Assembly (NCBI RefSeq): GCF_014850975.1
Contig: NZ_JACXST010000003.1
Coordinates: forward strand, 248,001-312,000
From: Methylomonas fluvii
GTDB taxonomy: Bacteria > Pseudomonadota > Gammaproteobacteria > Methylococcales > Methylomonadaceae
Direction of reading: 5' to 3'
Length of the DNA: 64,000 nucleotides
The position numbers and the translations under genes are program-made. This document shows positions 48,155 through 56,763 of this stretch, one piece after another (the stretch's first letter is position 1; each line of letters opens with the position of its first letter). Under the pieces are notes generated by a model. That model ran no database searches. It had not been told where the DNA came from and worked only from the letters and a program-made list of their open reading frames with translations.

Positions 48155-48556
48155 ATGTCAGGTGAAACAACAGGTGCCGTTCGTGTGTTATTGCGACTAG
48201 AGGGATTTTGCATGCTAGTTGCCGCCTGCATCGTTTACGCAAAACTCGATCTGGACTGGAGCACTTTTGCACTCTACTTCCTGGTGCCCGATATTTCTTT
48301 GCTCGGTTATTTCGCCGGCGCCAAGGTTGGCGCTGTTAGCTATAACACCGCGCACTCATACCTCGGTGCCTTTGCCAGTCTGGTGATCGGCTTTACGGTT
48401 CCGTCCCTGACACTTCAATGTGCCGGTTTAATCTGGTGTGCCCATATCGGTTTTGACCGGGCGCTGGGTTACGGCCTCAAATACCCGGCTGGATTCGGTT
48501 TTACCCATCTTGGCCGCATCGGGCGATTTGCTGCCAAACATTCGGAAGAGCAATAA
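48155..48556 (+). CDS. DUF4260 family membrane protein
   Basis: 133 residues with three or four membrane segments. Family landmarks: LLRLEGFCMLVAACIVY, FLVPDISLLGYFAGAKVGA, YNTAHSYLGA, WCAHIGFDRALGYGLKYPAGF and HLGRIG. Function unknown; such genes are frequent in mobile and cassette-like regions. GGAG precedes the ATG. Confidence 0.85.
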   Translation: MSGETTGAVRVLLRLEGFCMLVAACIVYAKLDLDWSTFALYFLVPDISLLGYFAGAKVGAVSYNTAHSYLGAFASLVIGFTVPSLTLQCAGLIWCAHIGFDRALGYGLKYPAGFGFTHLGRIGRFAAKHSEEQ

Positions 48557-48581
48557 CCGGTTTGGGCTCTGAGATATAAAA

Positions 48582-49064
48582 ATGACATTGGAGTTTATAC
48601 AAGCAACGCCAGCCCATGCAGAAATTATAAGTTCGCTGGTCGTCCGGCTTACCCAGGAAATTTGTGAGCGCACGCATGCGCAGCATTTTGATATTGACTT
48701 GGCAGGTACGGTTCAGCGCTGTGCCGAGCTGTTATCGGCGGGGCACTATGCGGCTATTGTCGGCTGGTCGGATAATGTTCCCGTTGCCGTTTCGACCATC
48801 ACCGAAACCTATGCCTTATATGCCGGCGGAAAGGTAGGCGTTATTCAAGAGTTTTACGTTATTCCAGAGTTTCGCCGTTCGGGTGTCGGCGCGCTGCTTA
48901 TTGAGCAAGTCAAAAATCTTGGTCGGCAGCGCGGTTGGTCGTGTATGGAGTTATGCACACCGCCACTCCCGGAATTCGAGCGGACATTAAGTTTTTATCA
49001 GCAAAATGGTCTTATGCCGGTCGGCGGTCGGAAAATGAGACAGAATTTAGCTACCAATCACTAA
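48582..49064 (+). CDS. GNAT family N-acetyltransferase
   Basis: 160 residues with the acetyl-CoA-binding motif A (IQEFYVIPEFRRSGVGALLIEQV) and a motif B-like SFYQQNGLM. The substrate is unknown. 25 bp after the DUF4260 gene and probably co-transcribed. Confidence 0.85.
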   Translation: MTLEFIQATPAHAEIISSLVVRLTQEICERTHAQHFDIDLAGTVQRCAELLSAGHYAAIVGWSDNVPVAVSTITETYALYAGGKVGVIQEFYVIPEFRRSGVGALLIEQVKNLGRQRGWSCMELCTPPLPEFERTLSFYQQNGLMPVGGRKMRQNLATNH

Positions 49065-49105
49065 ACACGCATGCGCTTTGCGTTAGTTGCCATGGAGGAA
49101 GATTG

Positions 49106-49672
49106 ATGAAATACAGTAGATGGATAGCCGTGATTTTCCTGTTAGTGCCGATTTCCGCGTTGGCTTTTTTCAAACCGGTTCGGGTACTGATCCCTGAAGC
49201 ATTCGGCGTCCGTTGCAACGCACAAAACCTATGCATGGACGATTTTTCTCAGCTTGCGAAGGCGGAATCACTACTCCACGACTCGAAAATTTATCTTGCC
49301 AGGCAATGGGGCTTGTCTATCGGCGAGCCGAAGATCGTCTTTTGTAGCATGGAGCAATGCCGGTCAGCGTTCGGACTATCGAACAAGGCGGGATTCACCT
49401 TGGGCAGTTTCGCTATCGCCATCGCGCCGCGTGGCTGGCAGCCACACTACGTGGCGCATGAGCTCATCCATCATTGGCAAGCCGATCAATTCGGCAGCTT
49501 GGTGCTGCTAAGCGGTGAGCAGTGGCTGACCGAAGGCATGGCCTACGCGCTGAGCAACGATCCGCGTAGGGAATTGCATCAACCCTTTGAATCCTATCGT
49601 CAGCGCTTCAATGACTGGCATAAACTCCATGCCGATATTCCACTCAAGGAATCGCTGGGCGGGGCACTTTAA
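49106..49672 (+). CDS. secreted HExxH metalloprotease-like protein
   Basis: 188 residues from the ATG at 49106, which has GGAGG upstream. Signal peptide about 1-20 (ALAFF). The zinc motif HELIH is at 118-122, with a candidate third ligand E143 in WLTEGMAYALS, the gluzincin spacing. Four cysteines (C37, C43, C80, C85) may form disulfides. The C-terminus ends soon after (SLGGAL), and codons just downstream in other frames suggest it may be shortened by a frameshift. Family not named. Confidence 0.6.
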   Translation: MKYSRWIAVIFLLVPISALAFFKPVRVLIPEAFGVRCNAQNLCMDDFSQLAKAESLLHDSKIYLARQWGLSIGEPKIVFCSMEQCRSAFGLSNKAGFTLGSFAIAIAPRGWQPHYVAHELIHHWQADQFGSLVLLSGEQWLTEGMAYALSNDPRRELHQPFESYRQRFNDWHKLHADIPLKESLGGAL

Positions 49673-49780
49673 AAATGGCGTCGGGCTTATGTCATTCCCG
49701 ATTTCCAATCCGTCCAAGCCGCAAACATCGGACATATCGTCGGTCTTGGTCCGCTTGAGACGCGTAACCAGCTTCTCGCT

Positions 49781-50440
49781 ATGAACAATATTTGTGTCAT
49801 CTTCGATTTGGACGGTACGTTGGTCGACAGCGAGGGACTGGGCAATCAAGCCTTTCTCGATCTGCTTCCGCAATTGCATGATTCACTGGAAACCTTGACC
49901 GAGCGCTATCGCGGCCAAAAACTAAGCTCGATTATGATTGATCTTGAAAACCGCCTTGGCCTAAAGCTGCAAGATTCGTTTGAACAGCAGTATCGCCAGC
50001 GTGTTGCGGAACTCTTCGCCCGTGATTTGCAACCCATGCCGGGTGTATTGGACATGCTCGCCACCCTGAACGCGTCAAAGTGCATAGCCTCCAGCGGACC
50101 GCTTGCGAAAATCCGTCAGGCCCTGGAAGTCAGCGGCCTTGCTGGATATTTTGCTGACAATTTATTCAGTTCGTATCAGATCGGTTCATGGAAACCCGAT
50201 CCGGGTTTATTCCAATATGCCGCCCGTACGATGGGCTTTGTGCCTGGTCAGTGCGTGGTGATAGAAGATAGCGAAGTGGGGATAGCGGCTACCATAGCAG
50301 CAGGCATGACACCGCTTTACTATGTACAGACCGGCGTGACCAATTCGTATCAGGCCGCAGCTCATGTTGTATTCGATGACATGTCCCAACTGCCGCAACT
50401 GCTCGAGCAATTTGCGAATACAAGCCAGTTCAACCGTTAG
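49781..50440 (+). CDS. HAD-family hydrolase (YieH-like phosphatase)
   Basis: 219 residues, HAD subfamily IA: motif I FDLDGTLVD (D9, D11), motif II IASSGP, motif III lysine in GSWKPDPGLF and motif IV VVIEDSEVGI. Acts on small phosphorylated metabolites; YieH of E. coli hydrolyses 6-phosphogluconate. Exact substrate unknown. Confidence 0.88.
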   Translation: MNNICVIFDLDGTLVDSEGLGNQAFLDLLPQLHDSLETLTERYRGQKLSSIMIDLENRLGLKLQDSFEQQYRQRVAELFARDLQPMPGVLDMLATLNASKCIASSGPLAKIRQALEVSGLAGYFADNLFSSYQIGSWKPDPGLFQYAARTMGFVPGQCVVIEDSEVGIAATIAAGMTPLYYVQTGVTNSYQAAAHVVFDDMSQLPQLLEQFANTSQFNR

Positions 50441-50524
50441 CTATTCAGACTGCAGAGTCATTTATAGGCAACCGCCAAAATTATCTGAAAATTTCGCCCG
50501 AATCAAAGACAACAGGAAAAGAGT

Positions 50525-51250
50525 ATGACCGCAAAAGAACATTATGATCGGCATCTTGCCGAGATTTATGCGTGGATGGTTGGAGACTTTGACGCCAGGC
50601 AAAAAGAATTTCAACAATTCTTGGCGGCAAACGACCTGTGTCCAAAAAGCAATTCAATCGCTTTAGACTTGGGAGCTGGACATGGTATACAAAGCGTGTC
50701 CTTGGCCAGAGCGGGATATACGGTAAAAGCAATCGATTTTAACCAACAGCTGTTATCCGAGTTGATCGACAATGCCCAGAGACTTTCCGTTATCGGCTTT
50801 AATGACGATATTCGGCAGGTGAAAGAATATGCTGATCCCAAACCTGAACTGATTGCTTGCTGCGGCGACACACTGACGCATCTTGAAAGCTTGGATGACA
50901 TTAGACAATTGATTATCGATTGCTGCGAATCGTTAATTGAAAGCGGAAAATTGGTTTTATCTTTTCGAGATTATTCAACGGCACTCTCGGGCGATCAGCG
51001 CTTTATACCGGTAAAAAGTGACGACACCACAATACTGACCTGCTGCCTGGATTATGAGGCAGACCGGGTGCGGGTGACGGATTTGTTGCAGATTAAAACG
51101 GAAAACGGCTGGCAGCAAAAAGTGAGTTCCTACTATAAAGTCCGTGTCTCTCCAGACGATGTCGTGAAAATCCTTGCCGATTGTGGCTTAAGGGTGACGT
51201 TTAACGAAGTCGTCAACCGCATGACGACCATCATAGCGATTAAACCCTAA
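50525..51250 (+). CDS. class I SAM-dependent methyltransferase
   Basis: 241 residues. The SAM loop ALDLGAGHGIQSVSLA lies near 46-61, with the acidic strand end VKAIDFN and a CCGDTLTHL segment. The substrate is unknown. A Shine-Dalgarno (AGGAAAAGAG) precedes the ATG. Downstream genes GFA and the hydrolase follow within 15 bp or overlap. Confidence 0.85.
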   Translation: MTAKEHYDRHLAEIYAWMVGDFDARQKEFQQFLAANDLCPKSNSIALDLGAGHGIQSVSLARAGYTVKAIDFNQQLLSELIDNAQRLSVIGFNDDIRQVKEYADPKPELIACCGDTLTHLESLDDIRQLIIDCCESLIESGKLVLSFRDYSTALSGDQRFIPVKSDDTTILTCCLDYEADRVRVTDLLQIKTENGWQQKVSSYYKVRVSPDDVVKILADCGLRVTFNEVVNRMTTIIAIKP

Positions 51251-51264
51251 CTTCGAGAGATGGC

Positions 51265-51690
51265 ATGAGCAAATTTAAAGGCGGTTGCATGTGCGGCGCG
51301 GTTCAATACGCAGTGAAATCCGAGCCGCGTCTGTCTTTTTTATGCCAATGCCGGCAGTGTCAAAGAATCACCGGCACAGGCCATTCGGCCGAGTTTGTGG
51401 GATCGGCAAAAGACACAATGATTTCGGGAGCGCTGAAATTTTACGAACTGACTGCCGATAGCGGCAATACCGTTACTAGCGGCTTTTGTCCGACTTGCGG
51501 CGATACCGTGCGCTCACAGATTGCCCATAACCATGGCGCATTTTTGGGGCTGGGTTCCTCATTACCGGAAACCTTACGCGACAGCGTATTTTCGCTTGGC
51601 CTCACCGGGATGTTAATGACTTTGCTATTCCTGACGCTCAAACAATCCGAACCTTGGAAACATAGGATGCCACCTTTATGTCATCAATAG
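51265..51690 (+). CDS. GFA family zinc-binding protein, altered C-terminus
   Basis: 141 residues. Zinc cysteines: GGCMCGAVQY, CQCRQCQRITG and FCPTCGD, the glutathione-dependent formaldehyde-activating-like (GFA, CENP-V) fold. After about residue 100 the sequence (SVFSLGLTGMLMTLLF) no longer looks like GFA and turns hydrophobic, suggesting a frameshift near 51570. Overlaps the next gene by 13 bases. Most GFA proteins have no proven enzyme activity. Confidence 0.8.
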   Translation: MSKFKGGCMCGAVQYAVKSEPRLSFLCQCRQCQRITGTGHSAEFVGSAKDTMISGALKFYELTADSGNTVTSGFCPTCGDTVRSQIAHNHGAFLGLGSSLPETLRDSVFSLGLTGMLMTLLFLTLKQSEPWKHRMPPLCHQ

Positions 51691-52541
51691 AATTCAGCCA
51701 ATTCGGCGCCGCCGACGGCCAGCAGGTGATCTATTTCCACGGTACGCCGGGTTCGCCTGACGAATGTGAAATTTTTGACCTTTATGGCAAACAACATCAA
51801 TTGAGCATCCTTTGTTATGACCGCTCGACCATTGCCCCTAGCTTGCAAGGCGACGCTTATTACCAATGCCTCGCCGATGAGATTGCCAAGAAAGTGGGCG
51901 ATAACCCGGTCGATTTTATCGGCTTTTCGATAGGCGCTTTCATCGCCTTGCAAGTTTGCCGCACGATGAAGGGCAAAGTGCGCAGCCTGCATTTGGTTTC
52001 CGCCGCCGCGCCGCTGGATGCTGGCGACTTCATCGACGTGGCGGCGGGAAAAGCCGTTTTCCGGCTGGCTCAAAATCGTCCGTCGGCATTTCTGCGGCTG
52101 GCTCGGGTACAAGGATGGCTGGCGAGAAGGTTTCCCGGCCTGTTATTGCGGATGCTATTTGCCAGCGCGGCCGGCGAAGACCGTGCGTTTCTGGCCGACC
52201 CGGAGTTTCGGACCACGATGACGAAAATGCTCAAAACCTGTTTCAAGCGCGATTCGCTAGGCTATGCTCGCGATGTCATCGCCTACGTCCAGCCTTGGAA
52301 AGCAACGCTGGCCGAAATCGGCGTCGATACCCAGATCTGGCACGGCGCGGAAGACAACTGGTCGCCGCTTGCCATGGCCGAATTTTTGGTATCGGCGTTG
52401 CCCGGCTGTTCGAAAATCACTGTACTGGACGGGCTTTCCCATTATTCTTGTCTGTATCGAGCCGCGCCGGCGATCTGTAGGTCGATCCAGGCCGACATTT
52501 CCGCCCTATCTTTAAATGCTCATAAATCCATGAATACCTAA
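51678..52541 (+). CDS. alpha/beta hydrolase
   Basis: 287 residues. Oxyanion HGTPGSPDE at about 21-29, nucleophile elbow GFSIGA with S84, an acid in WHGAEDNWSP and a late histidine in LSHYS. No lid type recognised, substrate unknown. Start overlaps the GFA gene. Confidence 0.87.
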   Translation: MSSIEFSQFGAADGQQVIYFHGTPGSPDECEIFDLYGKQHQLSILCYDRSTIAPSLQGDAYYQCLADEIAKKVGDNPVDFIGFSIGAFIALQVCRTMKGKVRSLHLVSAAAPLDAGDFIDVAAGKAVFRLAQNRPSAFLRLARVQGWLARRFPGLLLRMLFASAAGEDRAFLADPEFRTTMTKMLKTCFKRDSLGYARDVIAYVQPWKATLAEIGVDTQIWHGAEDNWSPLAMAEFLVSALPGCSKITVLDGLSHYSCLYRAAPAICRSIQADISALSLNAHKSMNT

Positions 52542-52550
52542 GAGACAAGG

Positions 52551-52973
52551 ATGATAACCGTTCAAAAAGAGATACAAATTGAAGCAAGCCCAATGCTGGT
52601 TTTTAACGCCATTAGCGATCCAAACAAGATCGTTCAATATTATCCTGTCGACGCCGTTCGATCCGACAGTCGATGCGGTGGACAAATTATTTTTGAGGGA
52701 AAAGTGGATGGGCACGCTTTTACCGACTATGGCGTTATTGATGTTTTCGATCCTCCCCGCGAGTTTAGCTATAGCTATTGGAGCGATAACCACGGCACAG
52801 AGCGCCTTGCCCAACACCATATGACTATTCGGTATCTATTAAGCGATACCGAACAAGGAACCCGACTGATACTTGAGCATAAAAACTTACTGACAGAAGA
52901 ACGCCGGAACCTGATGACTGGCGTCTGGGATTTTCTTCTGGCCCAGCTTAAGTCTTATGTGGAACAGACATAA
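52551..52973 (+). CDS. SRPBCC (AHSA1-like) domain protein
   Basis: 140 residues with the START-like pattern VQKEIQIEASPMLVFNAISD, GGQIIFEGKV, PREFSYSYWSD and LILEHKNL, ending ARG-poor helix GVWDFLLAQLKSYV. Such proteins bind small hydrophobic ligands. Nine bases after the hydrolase stop, so part of the same unit. Confidence 0.85.
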   Translation: MITVQKEIQIEASPMLVFNAISDPNKIVQYYPVDAVRSDSRCGGQIIFEGKVDGHAFTDYGVIDVFDPPREFSYSYWSDNHGTERLAQHHMTIRYLLSDTEQGTRLILEHKNLLTEERRNLMTGVWDFLLAQLKSYVEQT

Positions 52974-53004
52974 TTATTTATCCTGAAAACAATCCGATCA
53001 GTTC

Positions 53005-53637
53005 ATGTACATCCCCAAACATTTCGACGAACCCAGAATCGAGGCCATGCGAGCCTTGATACGCAGTTATCCGCTAGCGACGCTGGTCACCTTGTCCGCC
53101 GACGGCCTCAACGCCAACCAAATTCCGTTACATTGGGCGGAGGAGGGCGATACGCCTTATGGCAGTTTGCGCGGCCACATCGCCCGCTCGAATCCGCTGT
53201 GGACCGACTTCGATCAGCAAGCCGAAGTATTGGCGGTGTTTCAATCCGAAAATGCCTACATCTCGCCGTCCTGGTATGCGACCAAGCCGCAAACCGGCAA
53301 GGTGGTGCCCACCTGGAACTACGCCGCGGTGCATGTTTACGGCAAACTAAGGATCATCGACGACCCGGCCTGGATTCGTCGGCAATTGCAGGCCATGACG
53401 GATGAATTCGAAGCTGGTTTCCCCGAGCCCTGGTCGGTAGCGGACGCGCCGGCCGATTTTACCGAACGCTTGCTCACGCAGATTGTCGGTATCGAAATCA
53501 GCGTGACCCGGTTGCAAGGCAAGTGGAAAGTGAGTCAAAACCAGCCGCCGGAGAACCGCATCAGCGTGATCGAAGCGTTGCGCGAATCCGGTCAGGCGGC
53601 CATGGCAGACTTGGTTGTCGATGCGGTCAAGCCTTGA
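53005..53637 (+). CDS. FMN-binding negative regulator (PaiB-like)
   Basis: 210 residues. Family motifs: YIPKHFDEPR at the start, LRGHIARSNPLW, YISPSWYATK, VPTWNYAAVHVYG, and SQNQPPENRISVIEAL near the end. Bacillus PaiB represses sporulation and protease genes; most homologues are FMN-binding flavoproteins of unknown role. Confidence 0.92.
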   Translation: MYIPKHFDEPRIEAMRALIRSYPLATLVTLSADGLNANQIPLHWAEEGDTPYGSLRGHIARSNPLWTDFDQQAEVLAVFQSENAYISPSWYATKPQTGKVVPTWNYAAVHVYGKLRIIDDPAWIRRQLQAMTDEFEAGFPEPWSVADAPADFTERLLTQIVGIEISVTRLQGKWKVSQNQPPENRISVIEALRESGQAAMADLVVDAVKP

Positions 53638-53710
53638 GTCCAACCCTGGATGTGCTTGTTCCGTAGGCTGGTTAATGTTGTGCCTTAAACTTATTTAGGA
53701 GAAGAGTTCT

Positions 53711-53866
53711 ATGAAACATCACATCATTACCGTCATGATTTTAGCGCTGGCCGTAGCGTGTTATCTGGCTGGCTATTCCGGTATCGGTAACGCCGCTTTC
53801 ATCGTTGGTGCAGGCTTCGAGACGTGGTTTTGGATTCGGCTCTTGATCAAACGTCCGTCTGCTTAA
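53711..53866 (+). CDS. small membrane protein, 51 residues
   Basis: A short frame with an AGGAG site seven bases before its ATG. Two hydrophobic stretches: IITVMILALAVACYLAGY and GNAAFIVGAGFETWFWIRLL, then a basic tail (KRPS). Likely inner membrane. Not recognised. The ribosome site and clean composition argue for a real gene. Confidence 0.65.
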   Translation: MKHHIITVMILALAVACYLAGYSGIGNAAFIVGAGFETWFWIRLLIKRPSA

Positions 53867-53933
53867 AGCAGCTCGCTGATTGACTGCCGGATAAGGCTGG
53901 AACGCCTTTTGCCGATTGCGAAACAGAGCCCCG

Positions 53934-54419
53934 ATGCACCACTCAAACGAAACATTAAGCCAGGAACTGGTGGCGATGGCAAAAAACGATCTGTCGGTAC
54001 GGGAGGCGTTGGTTGCCGATGGCTCGCTGGGCCGAGCTCTCTACCATCCGCGCATGGAAGCAATACATATCGGCAACGCCGCTCGCCTGGCGGACATCAT
54101 CCAACAATACGGTTGGCCCGGAAACGCTCTTGTTGGCGAGGAGGGCGCATGGGTGGCCTGGTTGATTGCTCCACATGCCATCGGCAATCCGCCATTCATG
54201 CGGCATTGTCTGTCTTTGTTGAAGCAATCCACCGCCAACAACGACGTGATGCCTTGGCAGGCGGCGTTTCTGGAAGACCGTATTCGCATTTACGGTGGAT
54301 TTGGCTATAGTCGAGCGCGAAGCAGTGAGGGCGGGCAAAGATGTCGAAGCGGACGGAAAAGGTGCTCGCCGACGCTGAAAATCTTGGAAACGGAGCGCCA
54401 GCGAAGTGAAGATTTTTAG
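53934..54419 (+). pseudogene. DUF6624-like gene, 3' end replaced
   Basis: From ATG 53934 the frame reads NETLSQELVAMAKNDLSVR and MEAIHIGNAARLADIIQQYG, then WPGNALVGEEGAWVAWLIA and LEDRIRIYGG, a DUF6624-like pattern. After about residue 124 the sequence switches to Arg/Ser-rich read-through of a structured non-coding element (54306 on). The normal C-terminal end is missing, so the protein is probably defective. Function of the family is unknown. Confidence 0.6.
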
Positions 54420-54650
54420 TCCCCGATAGCCGTAGCGCCGGGCGGGTTTTCGCAGCGAAGCGGAGAAAACCTGCAAGGCATCGCGACACGGCGTCGAGTC
54501 ATGCGAGAGCCGATGTTTCGACCCCTTGTTGGGTCGGAACGAGGTGACGCGGACGAATCGGGGCGCCGAAGGCATAAGCGGTCGCGTAATTTTTGCCGAT
54601 TTTTTCCTGCTGGGAAGCTCGAAAAAATCTTTCGGCAAAAATAGCGACTC
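54306..54650. repeat. multi-hairpin non-coding element, 340 bp
   Basis: Five successive stems: GGCGGGC at 54330 with GCTCGCC at 54364; CTGAAAATCTT at 54375 with AAGATTTTTAG at 54409; GCGGGTTTTC at 54442 with GAAAACCTGC at 54465; GTTTCGACCC at 54515 with GGGTCGGAAC at 54531; and a long one 54581-54648 (GTCGC...GCGAC, TTTTTGCCGA...TCGGCAAAAA). No coding frame fits. It sits between a truncated DUF6624 gene and the tail of an alpha/beta hydrolase. Could be a MITE, a structured RNA or the end of a lost mobile element. Confidence 0.6.
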
Positions 54651-54653
54651 CCC

Positions 54654-54812
54654 GGAATTCAACAGGCCGAGCAAGACGATTTGGCTCATCTGTCCAGCCA
54701 TGCGCGGCATATCATCGTCAGCAACAGCGGCCATTTCATCATGCAGGATCAGACCGATGCATTCGTCGCCGCGGTACACGAAGTTGTTTTAGATATGCCT
54801 CTGGTCAATTGA
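54654..54812 (+). pseudogene. alpha/beta hydrolase C-terminal fragment
   Basis: 52 codons reading DLAHLSSHARHIIVSNSGHF, then an aspartate-rich helix to VVLDMPLVN and stop. The histidine in NSGHF matches the catalytic His of small alpha/beta hydrolases. No start and no upstream domain. It is directly after the multi-hairpin element. Confidence 0.65.
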
Positions 54813-54872
54813 GCACGTTGAGTCAGGCGAGATGATTCGGCGCTTGTTACAGTAGCGTTCGATTGAGGAGGT

Positions 54873-55748
54873 ATGAAAGTGGACGATAAAACGGCCAGCG
54901 CGGCCTATGCCATGCGCTTCGATAGGATTTTCGATTACATAGACAAACATCTGTTCGAGCCGATGTCAGTCAATGAACTGAGCAAACAGGCCAATTTTTC
55001 CCGATTTCACTTTCAACGGCAATTCTCCGCTTACACCGGGCTGAGCACGACGCGCTACATCCAGTTATTGCGTTTGCGTAAGGCTTCTTACCAACTGGTG
55101 TTTCAGGAGCAGCGCAGCATTACCGATATTGGCTTGGACGCCGGTTTCGGCAATGCGGAATCGTTTTCCCGCGCGTTCAAAAAATGCTTCGGACAAACGC
55201 CTACTCAATTTCGAAAGCACCCAGCATGGCAGCCTTGGAATGAGCGCATGCTACTACCCCAACGAATAAGGAGTCCCCAGATGAACGTCAACATCGTCGA
55301 TTTTCAAGAAACCACAATAGCCGTCTTGGAGCACCGTGGCCCGCCCAGCCTAATCATGGAGTCGGTCAGAAGCTTTATAGACTGGCGCAAACAGAGCGGC
55401 TTGTCGCCAATCTCCAGCAGCCGCACGATTGGTATCGCCTATGACGACCCGGCTGTCACGCCCGCAGAGTCATTCCGGTTCGATGTATGCGGTGAGGTCA
55501 AGCAACCCGTGCCGGAAAACTCGCAAGGGGTGATTAACAAATTGATTCCGGGAGGACGTTGCGCCGTGGTGCGCCATATCGGTTCGACCGACCGGATTAG
55601 CGACAGTGTTTATTACCTCTACCGGGAGTGGCTGCCGGAAAGCGGTGAGGAGTTGCGGGAATTTCCGCTGTTTTTTCATTACATCAAACGGGTGCCTGAA
55701 ACGCCCGAGCACGAACAGATTACGGATGTATATCTGCCTTTGGTGTAA
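54873..55748 (+). CDS. AraC-family regulator with GyrI-like domain (Rob-like)
   Basis: 291 residues. AraC double helix-turn-helix at about 14-112 (MSVNELSKQANFSRFHFQRQF; ITDIGLDAGFGNAESFSRAFKK; FGQTPTQFRK). A GyrI/BmrR-type effector domain fills about 135-290 (VNIVDFQETTIAVLEHRGPP; GGRCAVVRHIG; FPLFFHYIKR). The order matches Rob and similar drug-responsive activators. Shine-Dalgarno GAGGAGG upstream. Confidence 0.92.
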   Translation: MKVDDKTASAAYAMRFDRIFDYIDKHLFEPMSVNELSKQANFSRFHFQRQFSAYTGLSTTRYIQLLRLRKASYQLVFQEQRSITDIGLDAGFGNAESFSRAFKKCFGQTPTQFRKHPAWQPWNERMLLPQRIRSPQMNVNIVDFQETTIAVLEHRGPPSLIMESVRSFIDWRKQSGLSPISSSRTIGIAYDDPAVTPAESFRFDVCGEVKQPVPENSQGVINKLIPGGRCAVVRHIGSTDRISDSVYYLYREWLPESGEELREFPLFFHYIKRVPETPEHEQITDVYLPLV

Positions 55749-56200
55749 ACGAAAGCGGTCGAATAGTTGGTCCATGGTAAAACCCAGCCGCGCAGGGCGG
55801 ATTAGCTTTAGCGGAATGCGCCGAAACGTTAATCACCAGCATGCGGCGCAATATGGCTACGCCTATTGACGCCCTAAGATTGCGCCTTACGGCCTTGCCA
55901 TAAACCGCGAAGCAGGTATTGAGAGCCGTAACCCATGTTAGAATCACTATAAACCTAAGAGCAGTTGGGCCACGAAAAATCCCGTTTGTCTTTATGCCCG
56001 TTGGGTACAGCGCTTGTCGAGGGCGCACGGGATTTTCCATTACCCAGCGATGAATGTGTTATGGGCCGTTCATGCCTCGACACTGCTTAGCACGAACAGC
56101 CCACAACAAACGCTATAGAATAAATGTTTACCGGCTTACCGAGACTGCTCGGCGTTATACAACGAGACTAAGCGTCTAAAATCACAATAGAGGCAGCAGC
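55749..56200. other. 452-bp intergenic region with REP-like repeats
   Basis: No gene is seen. It has a stretch at about 55805-55890 with several GCGGAATGCGCC / GGCGCAAT palindrome units of REP type. A long hairpin lies at 55974-56037 with arms AAAATCCCGT and ACGGGATTTT and an inner GCCC/GGGC pair. It could act as a two-way terminator. The end forms the promoter region of the toxin-antitoxin pair. Confidence 0.5.
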
Positions 56201-56428
56201 ATGATGACACTAAATATCGACGACGACACGGCTAGCCTGCTCCGCCAGTTGTCCGAGCAGGAACACGTCAGCCCCGCGCAACTGATCAAAAATCTTCTTA
56301 GTGATTATCTCGAAGACTTGGCTGATGCGGCTGCCGCCGATGCGGCGTTAGCAGAATTGACGAGCGGCAAGGAGGATACGATCAGCTTGGCGGAATGGGG
56401 GCAGCAACTCAATGCCTTGGAGCATTAG
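56201..56428 (+). CDS. antitoxin of RelB/StbD type
   Basis: 75 residues. A ribbon-helix-helix-like N-terminus (LNIDDDTASLLRQLSEQEHV, SPAQLIKNLLSDYLED) and an acidic, flexible C-terminus that would wrap the toxin. ATG 56204 is an alternative start. The toxin gene begins 17 bases before its stop. Confidence 0.8.
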   Translation: MMTLNIDDDTASLLRQLSEQEHVSPAQLIKNLLSDYLEDLADAAAADAALAELTSGKEDTISLAEWGQQLNALEH

Positions 56429-56681
56429 GCTCAAGACGGGCGCCGCCAAAGCCATCAACAAGCTGGACAAACCGGTCCGCGACAGAATCAAAACCTTTCT
56501 CGCTCAGTTAGCCGAACAAGATAATCCGCGCATTAACGGCAAAGCCTTGCAAGGCAAATTGTCCGCATATTGGCGCTATCGGGTTGGCGACTACCGTTTG
56601 ATTTGCCAGATTCAAGACGACGAATTAATCGTTTTGGTCGTCGAATTGGGCCATCGAAAAGACATTTATCGGGACAAGTAG
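56412..56681 (+). CDS. RelE-family toxin
   Basis: 89 residues with the RelE/ParE pattern LKTGAAKAINKLDKPVRDRI, NPRINGKALQGKLSAYWRYR, VGDYRLICQI and VELGHRKDIYR. The arginines in WRYRVGDYR and HRKD are the expected mRNA-contact residues. Likely a ribosome-dependent mRNA endonuclease. It overlaps the antitoxin gene, typical of type II modules, and seems intact. Confidence 0.87.
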   Translation: MPWSIRLKTGAAKAINKLDKPVRDRIKTFLAQLAEQDNPRINGKALQGKLSAYWRYRVGDYRLICQIQDDELIVLVVELGHRKDIYRDK

Positions 56682-56763
56682 TAATCGCTAAAAATCTAGC
56701 CCCAACATCTTGCTTCGTGTAGCCAACCTTGTTGTTAAGTACCAATTTTGATACGCTACTTCA

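Noticed and set aside
48155..54420. Integron cassette array, suggested by the mix of small unrelated genes
   Set aside because: No attC-type pairs (RYYYAAC with GTTRRRY) were found between the genes, several genes overlap, and no integrase is present.
55720..56040. 106-residue minus-strand ORF downstream of the AraC gene
   Set aside because: Covers REP-like palindromes and a hairpin; composition is not protein-like.
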